Assembly: GCA_016206275.1 (NCBI GenBank)
Contig: JACQRY010000027.1
Span: forward strand, 1 to 12,033
Reading direction: 5' to 3'
From: Nitrososphaerota archaeon
GTDB taxonomy: Archaea > Thermoproteota > Nitrososphaeria > Nitrososphaerales > JACQRY01
Length of the DNA: 12,033 nt
A model generated the notes under the pieces. It was not told the origin of the DNA. It worked only from the letters and a program-made list of their open reading frames with translations, and made no database searches. Made by a program: the position numbers and the translations under genes. How positions within the stretch are numbered: position 1 is the stretch's first letter; every line of letters starts with the position of its first letter. Positions 1 to 7,088 of the stretch are shown here, one piece after another.

Positions 1-1012
1 CAGCCCATCTGCTGGTCGAATCGGCGACCAGCACAATGTCGTACCCCATATCCCTGTAGTATTCAGCCATGGTTACACCCGTGTAGATGCTGGCCTCCCT
101 CGCTGCTACAGGCATGTTGCTGGTATTAGCCACCAGGATAGTTCTATCCATCAGAGGTAGCCCTGAGGCAGGGTCCTTCAACTCGGGGAATTTGATCAAC
201 ACTTCGGTCATCTCGTTTCCTCGTTCTCCGCAGCCTACGTGGAACACGACTTTCGCGTCGGCCCAGGCTGCAATTTGGTGGAGCGTGACGGTCTTGCCTG
301 TACCGAAGCCTCCTGGGATCGCTGCTGTGCCTCCTTTAACTATGGGGAACAATGTGTCTATGACCCTCTGGCCTGTGATAAGAGGCAGCTCAGGATCAAA
401 TCTTTCAGCATAGGGGCGGGCCTTTCTGACGGGCCAGTGATGATACATCTTCAAGTCTTGCTTTTTGCCGTCTTTCTTGACGGTGGCAACAACTTCTTCA
501 ACAGTGTAGTTGCCTTCGCCTTTGATTTCTACGATTTCTCCTCCTAGTGCGTCAGGGGGTAATAGTATTTTATGTTCGATGAGGGGGCTCTCATCTACGG
601 TTCCGATTATGCTGCCTGCTTGAACATTGTCCTTCTTTTTTACTGTGGGTTTGAAATGCCACTTGGTGTCATAGGAGATGGGGGGTATCGAGATGCCTCT
701 GGTGATGAAGGCGCCAGCCTTCTTCGCGATTTCGTCAAGAGGCCTTTGCATGCCATCGTAAATTTTTCCGATCATGCCTGGGCCAAGTGTTACCGATAAG
801 GGTAGGCCGGTGCCGTAGACTGGCTCCCCTGGCCTTAAGCCGCTGGTTGATTCGTAGACTTGCACGAAAGCTACGTCGCCTGTTAGACGAATAATCTCGC
901 CTACTATACGCTCTTCACCTACTTCAACTGTCTCATACATCTTGGCTTCAGCCATGCCCGAGGCTTTAACAGCGGGGCCGCTTATCCAAACTATCTTGCC
1001 TTTGACTGCCAT
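1..1012 (-). CDS. atpA: A-type ATP synthase catalytic subunit A (3' end outside window)
   Basis: This is the catalytic A subunit of the archaeal A1Ao ATP synthase, which binds and turns over ATP in the cytoplasmic head. The first 337 codons are present; the family is usually near 590 residues, so the C-terminal half lies beyond base 1. The frame starts with ATG at 1012 (MAVKGKIVWISGPAVKASGM), four bases after the atpE stop, with GGAGG inside the end of atpE as a ribosome site. In order I see the N-terminal barrel (about 1-70), the A-subunit-specific insert (about 110-200), the P-loop GGFGTGKT at residues 234-241, the GERGNEM segment with the catalytic Glu at about 263, and the Walker B region DIVLVADSTSRW at the edge. 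P-loop residue numbers match those of characterised archaeal A subunits, so no intein interrupts it. The usual P-loop reads GPFGSGKT; the Pro-to-Gly and Ser-to-Thr changes are noted separately. Identification is secure. Confidence 0.97.
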   Translation of the reverse strand, partial: MAVKGKIVWISGPAVKASGMAEAKMYETVEVGEERIVGEIIRLTGDVAFVQVYESTSGLRPGEPVYGTGLPLSVTLGPGMIGKIYDGMQRPLDEIAKKAGAFITRGISIPPISYDTKWHFKPTVKKKDNVQAGSIIGTVDESPLIEHKILLPPDALGGEIVEIKGEGNYTVEEVVATVKKDGKKQDLKMYHHWPVRKARPYAERFDPELPLITGQRVIDTLFPIVKGGTAAIPGGFGTGKTVTLHQIAAWADAKVVFHVGCGERGNEMTEVLIKFPELKDPASGLPLMDRTILVANTSNMPVAAREASIYTGVTMAEYYRDMGYDIVLVADSTSRWA

Positions 1013-1016
1013 GATG

Positions 1017-1631
1017 CTAGCTTCCTCCAGTCAGCAAGTCGTATACTTGCCTCCTTAAAAGCGGCTTGATTCTTGCAAGCCTAGCTTCCACAGTATTGTC
1101 ATACACGACGCCGCCGTCGGCAGATCGGACTCTTATTCCGCCGGAGCAGTTTAGGACCTGGGGATCTAACTCTATCTTAACACCTGTGCGTTTTGCTACT
1201 TCTTTTGCTAGCTTGGAGACGGTCTTATGATCTCTTTTGTTGCAGGAGCATACTACTTGTTTAACACCCAGAGAGGTGACGCCCTCTTCAAGGATACGTT
1301 TCAAAGCATCATCATAGGCGCCCACAGACTCTAATCGGGCAATCTTGTCCAACGCTTGTTGGAATACTTTGTTCACCGTTTCCTCAGTTAACTGGAGACC
1401 CCTGTTTCTGGCTGCCAGCTCAGCGTTACCGATGACTCTGCGCTTAACAGCGTCTACCTGCCTGTCCTTAGATTCTAGGATTTTGGTGACTGCTTCGGTG
1501 GCTTCGAGTCTGCCTGCTTCCAGAATGGTTTCAGCTTCTTTTACGCCTTCGCCAAGGATCGCGATCATTTCTTGCTTAGCTTCATCCGAAACCTTGCTGA
1601 CCACATTTTCGACAGACGTGCCTTCAGCCAT
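1017..1631 (-). CDS. atpE: A-type ATP synthase subunit E (peripheral stalk)
   Basis: Subunit E, 204 residues (family usually 185-205), pairs with subunit H to make the peripheral stalk that holds the A3B3 head against rotation. The first half (about 1-90) is a charged, heptad-like helix. The C-terminal globular part carries the family signature GGIRVRSADG followed by VYDNTVEARLARIKPLLR (about residues 163-195), which contacts the top of the head. The start is ATG at 1631, four bases after the atpF stop, with a weak AGGA ribosome site; the stop lies four bases before atpA. The spacing argues for one F-E-A transcript. In most euryarchaeal operons subunit C sits between E and F, and the order here is different. 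Confidence 0.95.
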   Translation of the reverse strand: MAEGTSVENVVSKVSDEAKQEMIAILGEGVKEAETILEAGRLEATEAVTKILESKDRQVDAVKRRVIGNAELAARNRGLQLTEETVNKVFQQALDKIARLESVGAYDDALKRILEEGVTSLGVKQVVCSCNKRDHKTVSKLAKEVAKRTGVKIELDPQVLNCSGGIRVRSADGGVVYDNTVEARLARIKPLLRRQVYDLLTGGS

Positions 1632-1635
1632 AATC

Positions 1636-1932
1636 CTACACGCCCAATATCTGTCTAAGCATCGTCCTATACTCTATCTTAACAGCCTTGCTTCCAGGAG
1701 CAGGAACCTCATAGATAAGGGGGACAGGCTTCTTAGATCTAAGCTCGGTCAAACGAGATCTCAAGGGCTCAGCAACATCGCCGCCAACCATGATCAAACC
1801 GGTGTTCTTGTCGCCCATCAAACTTTCCACGGTCTTCAGAGCTTCATCAGGAGTCACAGCTTCAACACCTTCGACTCCTGCCAGCCGGAAACCAGAGACG
1901 AAGCTCCTAGTACCGACTGCGATAACTCGCAT
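1636..1932 (-). CDS. atpF: A-type ATP synthase subunit F (central stalk)
   Basis: Subunit F, 98 residues (family about 100), is the small Rossmann-like part of the central rotor stalk, bound to subunit D. The N-terminus (MRVIAVGTRSFVSGFRLAGV) matches the family pattern of a beta strand followed by GFxLAG. TGLIMVGGDVAEPLR and the central PLIYEVPAPGSK (about residues 71-82, where the family has I-x-x-I-P) also fit. It is the first gene of the F-E-A cluster; its ATG at 1932 lies about eight bases after the transcription start expected from the TATA-like box at 1964-1970, so the message is nearly leaderless. The 98-base gap to atpI on the other strand holds promoters for both. Confidence 0.93.
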   Translation of the reverse strand: MRVIAVGTRSFVSGFRLAGVEGVEAVTPDEALKTVESLMGDKNTGLIMVGGDVAEPLRSRLTELRSKKPVPLIYEVPAPGSKAVKIEYRTMLRQILGV

Positions 1933-1962
1933 AGATAATCGTGGCTCAGCGTTTTTACCAGA

Positions 1963-1971
1963 ATTTATAAG
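1963..1971 (-). promoter_or_regulatory. TATA box for the atpF-E-A transcript
   Basis: On the minus strand the sequence reads CTTATAAAT, centred about 35 bases before the atpF ATG. A start site about 26 bases downstream would fall near 1940, leaving a leader of about eight bases. TTTATAA on one strand is TTATAAA on the other, so the box could in principle be read both ways, but atpI has a better placed box of its own. Confidence 0.6.
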
Positions 1972-1981
1972 GCTATCTGCA

Positions 1982-1996
1982 GAAAATCTATAAAAA
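1982..1996 (+). promoter_or_regulatory. BRE/TATA promoter element for atpI
   Basis: A purine-rich GAAAA (1982-1986), fitting a BRE, is followed by the TATA box TATAAAAA (1989-1996). Transcription would start near 2018, about 20 bases before the GTG start of atpI. No clear ribosome site lies in that leader. The pair 1963-1971 and 1982-1996 makes this a compact divergent promoter. Confidence 0.6.
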
Positions 1997-2039
1997 TGCC
2001 TTATCAGCGCCCTGCCCTATCTACAAGCAGTGAATCGCT

Positions 2040-4142
2040 GTGGGCGTAGTCGAGCTATCCAAAGTCACTTTGATCCTCCCTAGATCAGAGCTTCCCGAGG
2101 CGACAAAAACCCTCTGCCAATTCGAATGGTTCCACCCACTAGACTTAGAGGCCAAGACCCTTGACCCACAGGTAGACTCTTTAACGTCAAGAGCCTTCAG
2201 AGTCTACATCGATCTAGACGAGTTAGCCAAGAACCTAGGCATCAAAGTCGAGCCCGGCGTCATGGACATCCTCTCCAAAGGAGTGAAGACAGAGAAGGAA
2301 AAGTTCATCGCCCGCGACTGGGCAAGTCTAATAACCAAACTTGAAGCAGAAGCTAACCCCATCATAGAAGACTTGGGGGCAAGAGTACAGGAAGCCTCCA
2401 AGACCAAGAAAACACTGTCAGACCTAGAGACCTTAGAAGCAGCATTATCCTTGGTCTCCACCTTCAACATAGATCTGAAGAGCCTGGGCAGTTTGAAGAG
2501 GCTCTACACCGTCTTCACCATAATCTCCACCAAAGACCTGAAGGAAGTCAGAAACAGTCTCCCCGAAGCGGCTATCATCGACAAGCCTCTGACACGTGAC
2601 AGAAACGCGGTGCTAGTAATAGGCCTGAGGAAAGACGCGGAGCGAATCGACCGTGCCTTAAGAAGCTTCGAGGTTAAACCCTTCGAAATCCCGTCAGACC
2701 TTCCTCAAAGCCCCTCAGAGGCTTACAGCGCTGTTAGAACGCGTCTTGAAGAATCCAGTAAGAGCTTGGAACAACTGGAGCAGGAAACCAGCCAACTCTC
2801 AAAGAAAAACGCCAGCAGAATACTCACCCTCCGCGAAACAGGCCACGTAGCATACACCGTCCTGTCACAGGTCCGTAAACCCGGAGAATTAAGCCGATTC
2901 GCAGTAGTCGAAGGATACATACCAAAGGCGCAGCAAGAAAACTTCCATAGGAAGTTCAGCCGATGGATAAGCGTCTTCGAAGAAGCAAGCCGAGGAAACA
3001 GTCATCAGGAGCACATAGGCCACGGGGAGGCAGCGCAACCTGTACCTACGCTTGCTCGTGAAGCAAAACTGGTAAAGCCGTTCGCGAACATTACTTTGAC
3101 TCAGGGGCCGCCTAGCTACGCGGAGGTTGACCCGACACCCCTGATCTCTCTAGTCTTTCCCATCTTCTACGGACTTATGTTCGGAGACCTCGGCCACGGC
3201 TTGGTTCTGGCAGCCTTCGGCGTCTTTCTGGTTATGCGAGCAGGGAGGGGTCATCCTATTCGTAGCTGGGGTCAGATGTTTATCGCCGCTGGTGTTTCTG
3301 CTATGATTGTAGGTATAGGGATTGGCGAAATTTTCGGGTTGGGGATAGGTGAGTTTGTTCACCTTCCGTTCCATCCCCTTGAGCTGGTGGAAAGAGGCCA
3401 TGAGAGATCCACGATAGCTATCGAAGTGTTGAAGGTCTTTCTGAAGTTTTCTGTCGCCTTGGGAATATTGCACATTTCTACTGGATTGCTACTTAACGTA
3501 GTAAACGGAATCAGGAATCGTAGAGCACTGGAAGTATATCTAAGTCGCCTACCACTCTTGCTCCTCTACGTCATGTTCGTCAGTGTCCTCTTAGCCTTCT
3601 GGGCAGGCGGAAAACAGATCGCGACTCTATTCACCAGCACAAACTCCCTATTCCTCCTAAGAGACATAGGGATCCATATTCAAGTCAAACTAGCAGCGTC
3701 AATAGCCCTCCCCGCTATGGTAGCTCTCATGGCACTAATGGTTGCAGGACGAGTCGTCTTAACTAAGAAGGGACTAGGCCACGGAAGTGAAGGCGTGGGT
3801 ATGGCAGCACTAATCGAATTCATCGAGCTCGCATTCGAACGTATCCCCGGCTTCCTTGCAAACACTGTGAGCTACCTTCGAATAGCGGTGCTTCTGACTG
3901 TTCACGCTGCGCTTCTTATAGCTCTCAACTTGGCGTGGTCGCTGGGACTTGCAGCACTCCCGCTAATAATTGTTGGGAACTTGGGCATCATCGTCCTCGA
4001 AGCTATGATCGTCTTCATCCAAGATCTGAGGCTTCACCTATACGAATGGTTCACCAAATTCTACGAGGGCACCGGAGTCCTCTATCGGAAGATAATTCCC
4101 ACAACCAACTACGTTGAGCTGGAATGGGAAGAAAAAGCCTAG
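2040..4142 (+). CDS. atpI: A-type ATP synthase subunit I (membrane stator, a-subunit homologue)
   Basis: Subunit I, 700 residues (family about 620-700), forms the membrane half-channels through which ions reach the proteolipid ring. Residues 1 to about 345 are the soluble N-terminal domain that anchors the peripheral stalks, with coiled-coil parts near 95-140 and 230-265. From about 365 on come seven or eight membrane segments. The first carries FYGLMFGDLGHG (GDLGHG at 382-387), typical of the family. SYLRIAVLLTVHAAL holds Arg614, matching the essential arginine of V-type a subunits that faces the rotor. The start is GTG at 2040, and the domain begins at once with VELSKVTLILP. The gene is inverted relative to the FEA and HC pairs, and convergent with atpC. 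Codon choice in about 3050-3500 differs from the rest of the gene. Confidence 0.95.
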   Translation: MGVVELSKVTLILPRSELPEATKTLCQFEWFHPLDLEAKTLDPQVDSLTSRAFRVYIDLDELAKNLGIKVEPGVMDILSKGVKTEKEKFIARDWASLITKLEAEANPIIEDLGARVQEASKTKKTLSDLETLEAALSLVSTFNIDLKSLGSLKRLYTVFTIISTKDLKEVRNSLPEAAIIDKPLTRDRNAVLVIGLRKDAERIDRALRSFEVKPFEIPSDLPQSPSEAYSAVRTRLEESSKSLEQLEQETSQLSKKNASRILTLRETGHVAYTVLSQVRKPGELSRFAVVEGYIPKAQQENFHRKFSRWISVFEEASRGNSHQEHIGHGEAAQPVPTLAREAKLVKPFANITLTQGPPSYAEVDPTPLISLVFPIFYGLMFGDLGHGLVLAAFGVFLVMRAGRGHPIRSWGQMFIAAGVSAMIVGIGIGEIFGLGIGEFVHLPFHPLELVERGHERSTIAIEVLKVFLKFSVALGILHISTGLLLNVVNGIRNRRALEVYLSRLPLLLLYVMFVSVLLAFWAGGKQIATLFTSTNSLFLLRDIGIHIQVKLAASIALPAMVALMALMVAGRVVLTKKGLGHGSEGVGMAALIEFIELAFERIPGFLANTVSYLRIAVLLTVHAALLIALNLAWSLGLAALPLIIVGNLGIIVLEAMIVFIQDLRLHLYEWFTKFYEGTGVLYRKIIPTTNYVELEWEEKA

Positions 4143-4283
4143 AAAACTTGCAGCTTAAACGACCAACAAGCGACTAAGCGGCGGCTAAGGAAACTTGAAG
4201 TTTATGTTATAAGGGCTCCTGGTCTGCAAGCAGAGGCATCAACCACCTTCCTAGCTCGCAATTTTTGAGCTCGTATTTGAAAA

Positions 4284-4298
4284 GGCTCTCATAGAGCC
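4284..4298 (-). terminator. Hairpin with T-run after atpC
   Basis: A perfect 6-base-pair hairpin (GGCTCT, loop CAT, AGAGCC) lies in the 204-base spacer between the convergent atpI and atpC stops. Read on the minus strand it is followed directly by TTTTC, so it is placed to end the H-C transcript about 50 bases after the atpC stop. On the plus strand a T5 run at 4262-4266 could serve atpI. The rest of the spacer shows no convincing gene. Confidence 0.4.
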
Positions 4299-4346
4299 CA
4301 AGAAACAAGTCTTATCTTCGAAGCCTCAATCAGTCACGAGTAAACA

Positions 4347-5426
4347 TCAGCTACGCCTCTCCTTAGAGGCGACAACCTTCTCCATTATCCTCTGAGCACC
4401 CAAACGCTGCTCAACGCCAAAAGCAATAGCTGAAAGATTCCTCGCCTCCAGCTCCATCAGCTTCACCAACGCCAAAGCCAGAGTTACACCGAACTCATCC
4501 CACAGAAACGCATGCTGAGCCCTCTGATACGTCAACCCGGCAAACCCTTCTTCAAGCCTACTCAAAGCCTCCGCCCCCGAAGCCTCCTTAGGCAAAATAC
4601 TCCTATACTCAGTCCTCTCCACCAGCCGCAGAGCCTCATTCACCGTCTCAGAGGAAACAATATCATCCAACACACCCAAAGGCACACCAATCGAAGACTC
4701 AACCAACAATCCACGAGCCTCAGGCTTAGGAAAACCCCACAGCTTCGCCCTCAGAGCTGCCAAAATATTATAGTAATCAAGATCCAACGCGATCAAGGGC
4801 CTTATCCTATCATCCTCACCATCACCCTTCTTCGAAACAGAACTGTAGGCTTCAATAAGGCTTGAGTAAAACTCTCTGTCTATGTAAACATCGAAGAGCT
4901 GGGGCTCACCCTTCTCCTTAAAGCTCCTAGCAGCAGCCTCAGCCTCATCGCCAAACTCGCTTCCAGCCAGCTGAGCCACAGCATCGTCAAGACCCTGAGC
5001 ACTCAGTGTCTTAACCACAATATCCCTCCTCCCAACCAGCTCCTCTGCGTAAAGGTTGACTCGCCTGCTAATCTCCTCATAAGACAGTCCAAAAGCCTTG
5101 CCCTTCAAAACCGTCTTCAGATTGGAGGCAATATGCTTCAGATAATAGGCTTCAAGCAGCTCACTCTGGGGAGAAACCCTCCAAACAGAAAAATGGGTAA
5201 AAACAAAATGCTCTCTGAAAGCCATCTCCAGCCGATCAGCTTTATACGGCCTCTGAACCTTTGAAACCGCTTGACTGTAAGGCGTTCCCCTCAGCTTAGT
5301 CGCCAAATCCTCAAGGTCTCTTGACTCTGCTAGGTTCTCAAAATTCTGGTAGGAGAGCACTCTACCCTTAGAAGCAAAGGTCTTTACAGCAGTGTAAACC
5401 TCATCTGAAATAAGAGTCTTAACCAT
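4347..5426 (-). CDS. atpC: A-type ATP synthase subunit C (rotor adaptor)
   Basis: Subunit C, 359 residues (family about 345-390), is the funnel-shaped AC39/d-type protein that seats the central stalk on the proteolipid ring. The protein is almost all helix. It shows the pattern of three repeated helical units and the familiar parts DRLEMAFREHF (near 65-75), DVYIDREFYSSLI (near 185), ALDLDYYNILAALRAKLWGF (near 215-235) and a C-terminal ELEARNLSAIAFGVEQ, the usual E-x-x-N-L-x-x-I-x-x-G end. The ATG at 5426 comes two bases after the atpH stop, so H and C should be co-translated. C normally sits between E and F; here it is paired with H and separated from F by atpI. Confidence 0.92.
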   Translation of the reverse strand: MVKTLISDEVYTAVKTFASKGRVLSYQNFENLAESRDLEDLATKLRGTPYSQAVSKVQRPYKADRLEMAFREHFVFTHFSVWRVSPQSELLEAYYLKHIASNLKTVLKGKAFGLSYEEISRRVNLYAEELVGRRDIVVKTLSAQGLDDAVAQLAGSEFGDEAEAAARSFKEKGEPQLFDVYIDREFYSSLIEAYSSVSKKGDGEDDRIRPLIALDLDYYNILAALRAKLWGFPKPEARGLLVESSIGVPLGVLDDIVSSETVNEALRLVERTEYRSILPKEASGAEALSRLEEGFAGLTYQRAQHAFLWDEFGVTLALALVKLMELEARNLSAIAFGVEQRLGAQRIMEKVVASKERRS

Positions 5427-5428
5427 CT

Positions 5429-5764
5429 TTACGCGCCCAACACGTCTTTGACAACTCTCTTCACAGCGTCATCAAACAACTTATCGATCCTCCCCTTCAG
5501 CTTCTCCACATCCTTCTCAGCTTTGGCAACGATCTTCTTAGCCTCTTCCTCAGCCTCCTTCTGAACACGGTCCAGCTCTCTCTGAGTCTCCTCCGACGCT
5601 TCTTTCACCGCCTCCTCCTTCAGCTTCTCGGCCTCCTGCCTCGCATAGCTGATCAGACTCCGCTTCAACTCATCCACACTGCTACGTATGGAATCCAATT
5701 CGCCTTCAAACTGGGTTAACGCCGATATGACCTCTTGAACCTGCGAGCCCTCATGAAGAGACAA
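5429..5764 (-). CDS. atpH: A-type ATP synthase subunit H (peripheral stalk coiled coil)
   Basis: Subunit H, 111 residues (family about 100-110), is the long helical partner of subunit E in the peripheral stalk. Nearly the whole chain is a Glu/Lys/Ala coiled coil (EAEKLKEEAVKEASEETQRE and onward), without Cys, Trp or membrane segments, which fits this family's right-handed coiled coil. The start is TTG at 5764. An in-frame TGA lies nine bases upstream, and GGTGATC, complementary to the 16S rRNA end, sits five bases before TTG, so this start is well supported. The identity rests on composition, length and the neighbouring atpC, since coiled coils of this kind carry few fixed residues. Confidence 0.85.
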   Translation of the reverse strand: MSLHEGSQVQEVISALTQFEGELDSIRSSVDELKRSLISYARQEAEKLKEEAVKEASEETQRELDRVQKEAEEEAKKIVAKAEKDVEKLKGRIDKLFDDAVKRVVKDVLGA

Positions 5765-5855
5765 GTCGGATCACCAGCTCCCTTCAAGTCAACATAATTA
5801 AGTTCTTCGCGGTGGTTCTGCTGTTCTGATCACTGGGTGAAGGTTCGTCTCTCCA

Positions 5856-5862
5856 CTTATAG
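5856..5862 (-). promoter_or_regulatory. Possible TATA box for atpH-atpC
   Basis: On the minus strand the sequence reads CTATAAG, which would give a start near 5833 and a leader of about 70 bases. A second, weaker box, CTTAATTATG (5793-5802), lies so close to the TTG that its transcript would start at or within the ribosome site. The further box fits better with the use of a Shine-Dalgarno sequence. Both are unproven. Confidence 0.35.
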
Positions 5863-5919
5863 CATGTCTGTATATGCCTTATTCATATTTACATAGTCCA
5901 CTAAACTATTTCTACGTCT

Positions 5920-6087
5920 GTGCCAGCGGAGGCATCACAGCCAATAGACAGCATCCCATTCGATAAAGAAAGAAAAAAATTCCATTCATCCCAACAAGAA
6001 CCACAACAACCTGTCCAAGAAAACCATCACCAAACAAATCCTCAATTACAACAACAAATCAATGCAAACCCCATAGAAATCAACTGA
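5920..6087 (+). CDS. Possible small Gln/Asn-rich protein (55 residues)
   Basis: A GTG at 5920 opens a 55-codon frame ending with TGA at 6085-6087. The product starts (M/V)PAEASQPIDSIPFDKERK and then becomes dominated by Gln, Asn, His and Pro (such as SSQQEPQQPVQENHHQ); it has no Cys, membrane segment or known domain. Supporting it: a TATA-like TTTACATA (5888-5895) lies about 28 bases before the GTG, as expected for a leaderless archaeal gene; the other two plus frames are closed; and a T7 run begins two bases after the stop. Against it: the frame is short, there is no ribosome site, and G-poor CAA-rich DNA can stay open by chance and would look Gln-rich. I recognise no family. Confidence 0.3.
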   Translation: MPAEASQPIDSIPFDKERKKFHSSQQEPQQPVQENHHQTNPQLQQQINANPIEIN

Positions 6088-6088
6088 A

Positions 6089-6095
6089 TTTTTTT
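6089..6095 (+). terminator. T7 run directly after the small frame
   Basis: Seven T residues follow the TGA of the 5920-6087 frame by one base. Archaeal RNA polymerase commonly stops at such U-rich runs, so this could end a plus-strand transcript from about 5917. It lies on the wrong strand for nac or atpH. Confidence 0.4.
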
Positions 6096-6144
6096 CTGCA
6101 AGTATGCAGGAACGCTTTTCCCAGCATACACCCTAAGAGTCAGC

Positions 6145-6149
6145 AAAAA
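6145..6149 (-). terminator. T5 run after nac
   Basis: On the minus strand GGTTTTTGC begins about 16 bases after the nac stop. It is a plausible U-tract terminator for the PUA-nac transcript. There is no strong hairpin beside it, which is common for archaeal ends. Confidence 0.4.
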
Positions 6150-6165
6150 CCATCGCGATTAACGC

Positions 6166-6501
6166 CTAAGAAGTCAAACTGAGAATAGCTTTAGCCAAAT
6201 CCCCGTCAGCATCCTCCAAAGCAGACTGAGCCCTTTCTCTTGACACCCCTGCCTGCTGGACCACCAGGAGTACATCTTCCTCGGTGAACTTAGGAGCCTG
6301 ACGGACTTTCTCCTCAACATCTTCACCAGACACCTGAAACATCCTCATACCCTTCACAGTAACCTCAGCAACACTGGCATCCTTAACCACAATATCCCTA
6401 CTCTTAGTACGGATCACAACCTCTTCAACGCCTTCAACCTCTTTCATATCGACGCCCATGCGTTCCAGCATGCGCCTAGTCTGTCTACGGTCAAACGCCA
6501 C
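6166..6501 (-). CDS. nac: Nascent polypeptide-associated complex protein, archaeal NAC
   Basis: Archaeal NAC, 111 residues (family about 105-120), forms a homodimer at the ribosome exit tunnel and shields new chains. The N-terminus (RRQTRRMLERMGVDMKEVEG) is the basic ribosome-binding and linker part. The NAC beta-barrel follows, with VVIRTKSRDIVVKDASVAEV and MRMFQVSGE (about 27-60). The C-terminus (about 70-111, FTEEDVLLVVQQAGVSRERA then DADGDLAKAILSL) is a UBA domain, as in alpha-NAC. The start is GTG at 6501: an in-frame stop lies about 16 bases upstream and GAGGTG stands about eight bases before it, while the nearby ATG (6506) is in another frame. It follows the PUA gene by 37 bases on the same strand and is probably co-transcribed with it. 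Confidence 0.95.
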   Translation of the reverse strand: MAFDRRQTRRMLERMGVDMKEVEGVEEVVIRTKSRDIVVKDASVAEVTVKGMRMFQVSGEDVEEKVRQAPKFTEEDVLLVVQQAGVSRERAQSALEDADGDLAKAILSLTS

Positions 6502-6538
6502 ACCATGACACCTCTCTTACCTAGCAGTCAAAATACGC

Positions 6539-7069
6539 TCATCGCCTCTCTCCCTTAAGCCTTTTCGACTTTACTGGACCACCCGCCGAAACACTCTCAG
6601 AATCAAGACCACTTCCTGCTCCCTCACGAACCTTCACAGCAACACCCCTTTCAAAGCTCATCATATCCCTAGCTGAAAGAACAGCCTTACCAACCGCTAC
6701 CACCTTTCCTTTAGGACTTAGAACCACAACCTCAGACCTAGGGCGAATATTACTCCCACATCGCACCACGTGTTTCGCGAAGACGGATAGACCAGAGGAA
6801 ACAGATCCAACAGCTTCTTCAGCCACAGTCGCACAATTACCATCAAAAGATTTCGATGCGCAAAGCATCTCAGCACAGAAAACTGTTAAGGCAACTCCTC
6901 CATCAGATCTAATCGTAGCCAGCAGCCTCCCATTCCAAGAAACACTCCTCAACTTCCCAGTCCTCCTAGAAGTTACATACGCGAAAGAACCAAGAGGAAG
7001 CCCCTCGCTAACGCCTCTGCCAAAAAGATAATCTAAGGTCATAGCGAACTTCCTCTGCCAATCCAACAC
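6539..7069 (-). CDS. PUA-domain RNA-binding protein (archaeosine transglycosylase C-terminal-like)
   Basis: This is a small archaeal PUA protein of the kind resembling the RNA-binding end of archaeosine tRNA-guanine transglycosylase. The N-terminal part (WQRKFAMTLDYLFGRGVSEG, then FAYVTSRRTGKLRSVSWNG and RLLATIRSDGG) matches the pre-PUA domain. The C-terminal PUA part runs from FAKHVVRCGSNIRPRSEVVV to AVGKAVLSARDMMSFERG and VAVKVREG. The catalytic transglycosylase barrel is absent, so it should bind RNA rather than exchange bases. The open frame extends to 7165, but that extension (about 32 residues) would lie across the promoter. A TATA-like box at 7089-7098 puts transcription start near 7067-7069, beside a GTG at 7069, so I choose a leaderless 176-residue product; ATG 7042 is another option. 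A basic tail (KSKRLKGERR) ends the protein. Confidence 0.82.
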   Translation of the reverse strand: MLDWQRKFAMTLDYLFGRGVSEGLPLGSFAYVTSRRTGKLRSVSWNGRLLATIRSDGGVALTVFCAEMLCASKSFDGNCATVAEEAVGSVSSGLSVFAKHVVRCGSNIRPRSEVVVLSPKGKVVAVGKAVLSARDMMSFERGVAVKVREGAGSGLDSESVSAGGPVKSKRLKGERR

Positions 7070-7088
7070 AGGACCCTTCGCACCTAGG

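Larger units (their letters stand above)
5765..6165. other. 400-base spacer between atpH and nac
   Basis: This is the longest stretch without a secure gene. It holds the region upstream of atpH (5765-5880), a possible small gene on the plus strand (5920-6087) with a T7 run after it, a 5-base-pair hairpin (6096-6109, CTGCA/TGCAG), and the T-run that follows nac. The plus strand from about 5940 to 6087 is very poor in G and full of CAA/AAC triplets. I see no proteolipid (subunit K) gene here on either strand. Confidence 0.6.

Noticed and set aside
1345..1938. Open frame of 197 codons on the plus strand opposite atpE and atpF
   Set aside because: The minus-strand frames encode clear ATPase subunits; the opposite frame has no recognisable domain and is the kind of shadow that biased codon use produces.
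4200..4260. TATA-like GTTATAAGG followed by a T-run in the atpI-atpC spacer, considered as a small RNA
   Set aside because: The likeness to the atpI promoter region is only a few bases (TTATAAGG and a CAAGCAG string), there is no folded core or C/D or H/ACA box, and the spacer already serves as the end of two convergent genes.
4512..4865. Open frame of 117 codons on the plus strand opposite atpC
   Set aside because: The product is Arg/Gln/Pro/Leu-rich with no domain, lies fully inside atpC, and follows from the C-rich plus strand.
5911..6035. Short hydrophobic minus-strand frame in the atpH-nac spacer, considered as proteolipid subunit K
   Set aside because: It is only about 35 codons, rich in Val, Phe and Leu because it is the complement of CAA/AAC repeats, and lacks the Gly-rich helices and ion-binding acidic residue of subunit K.
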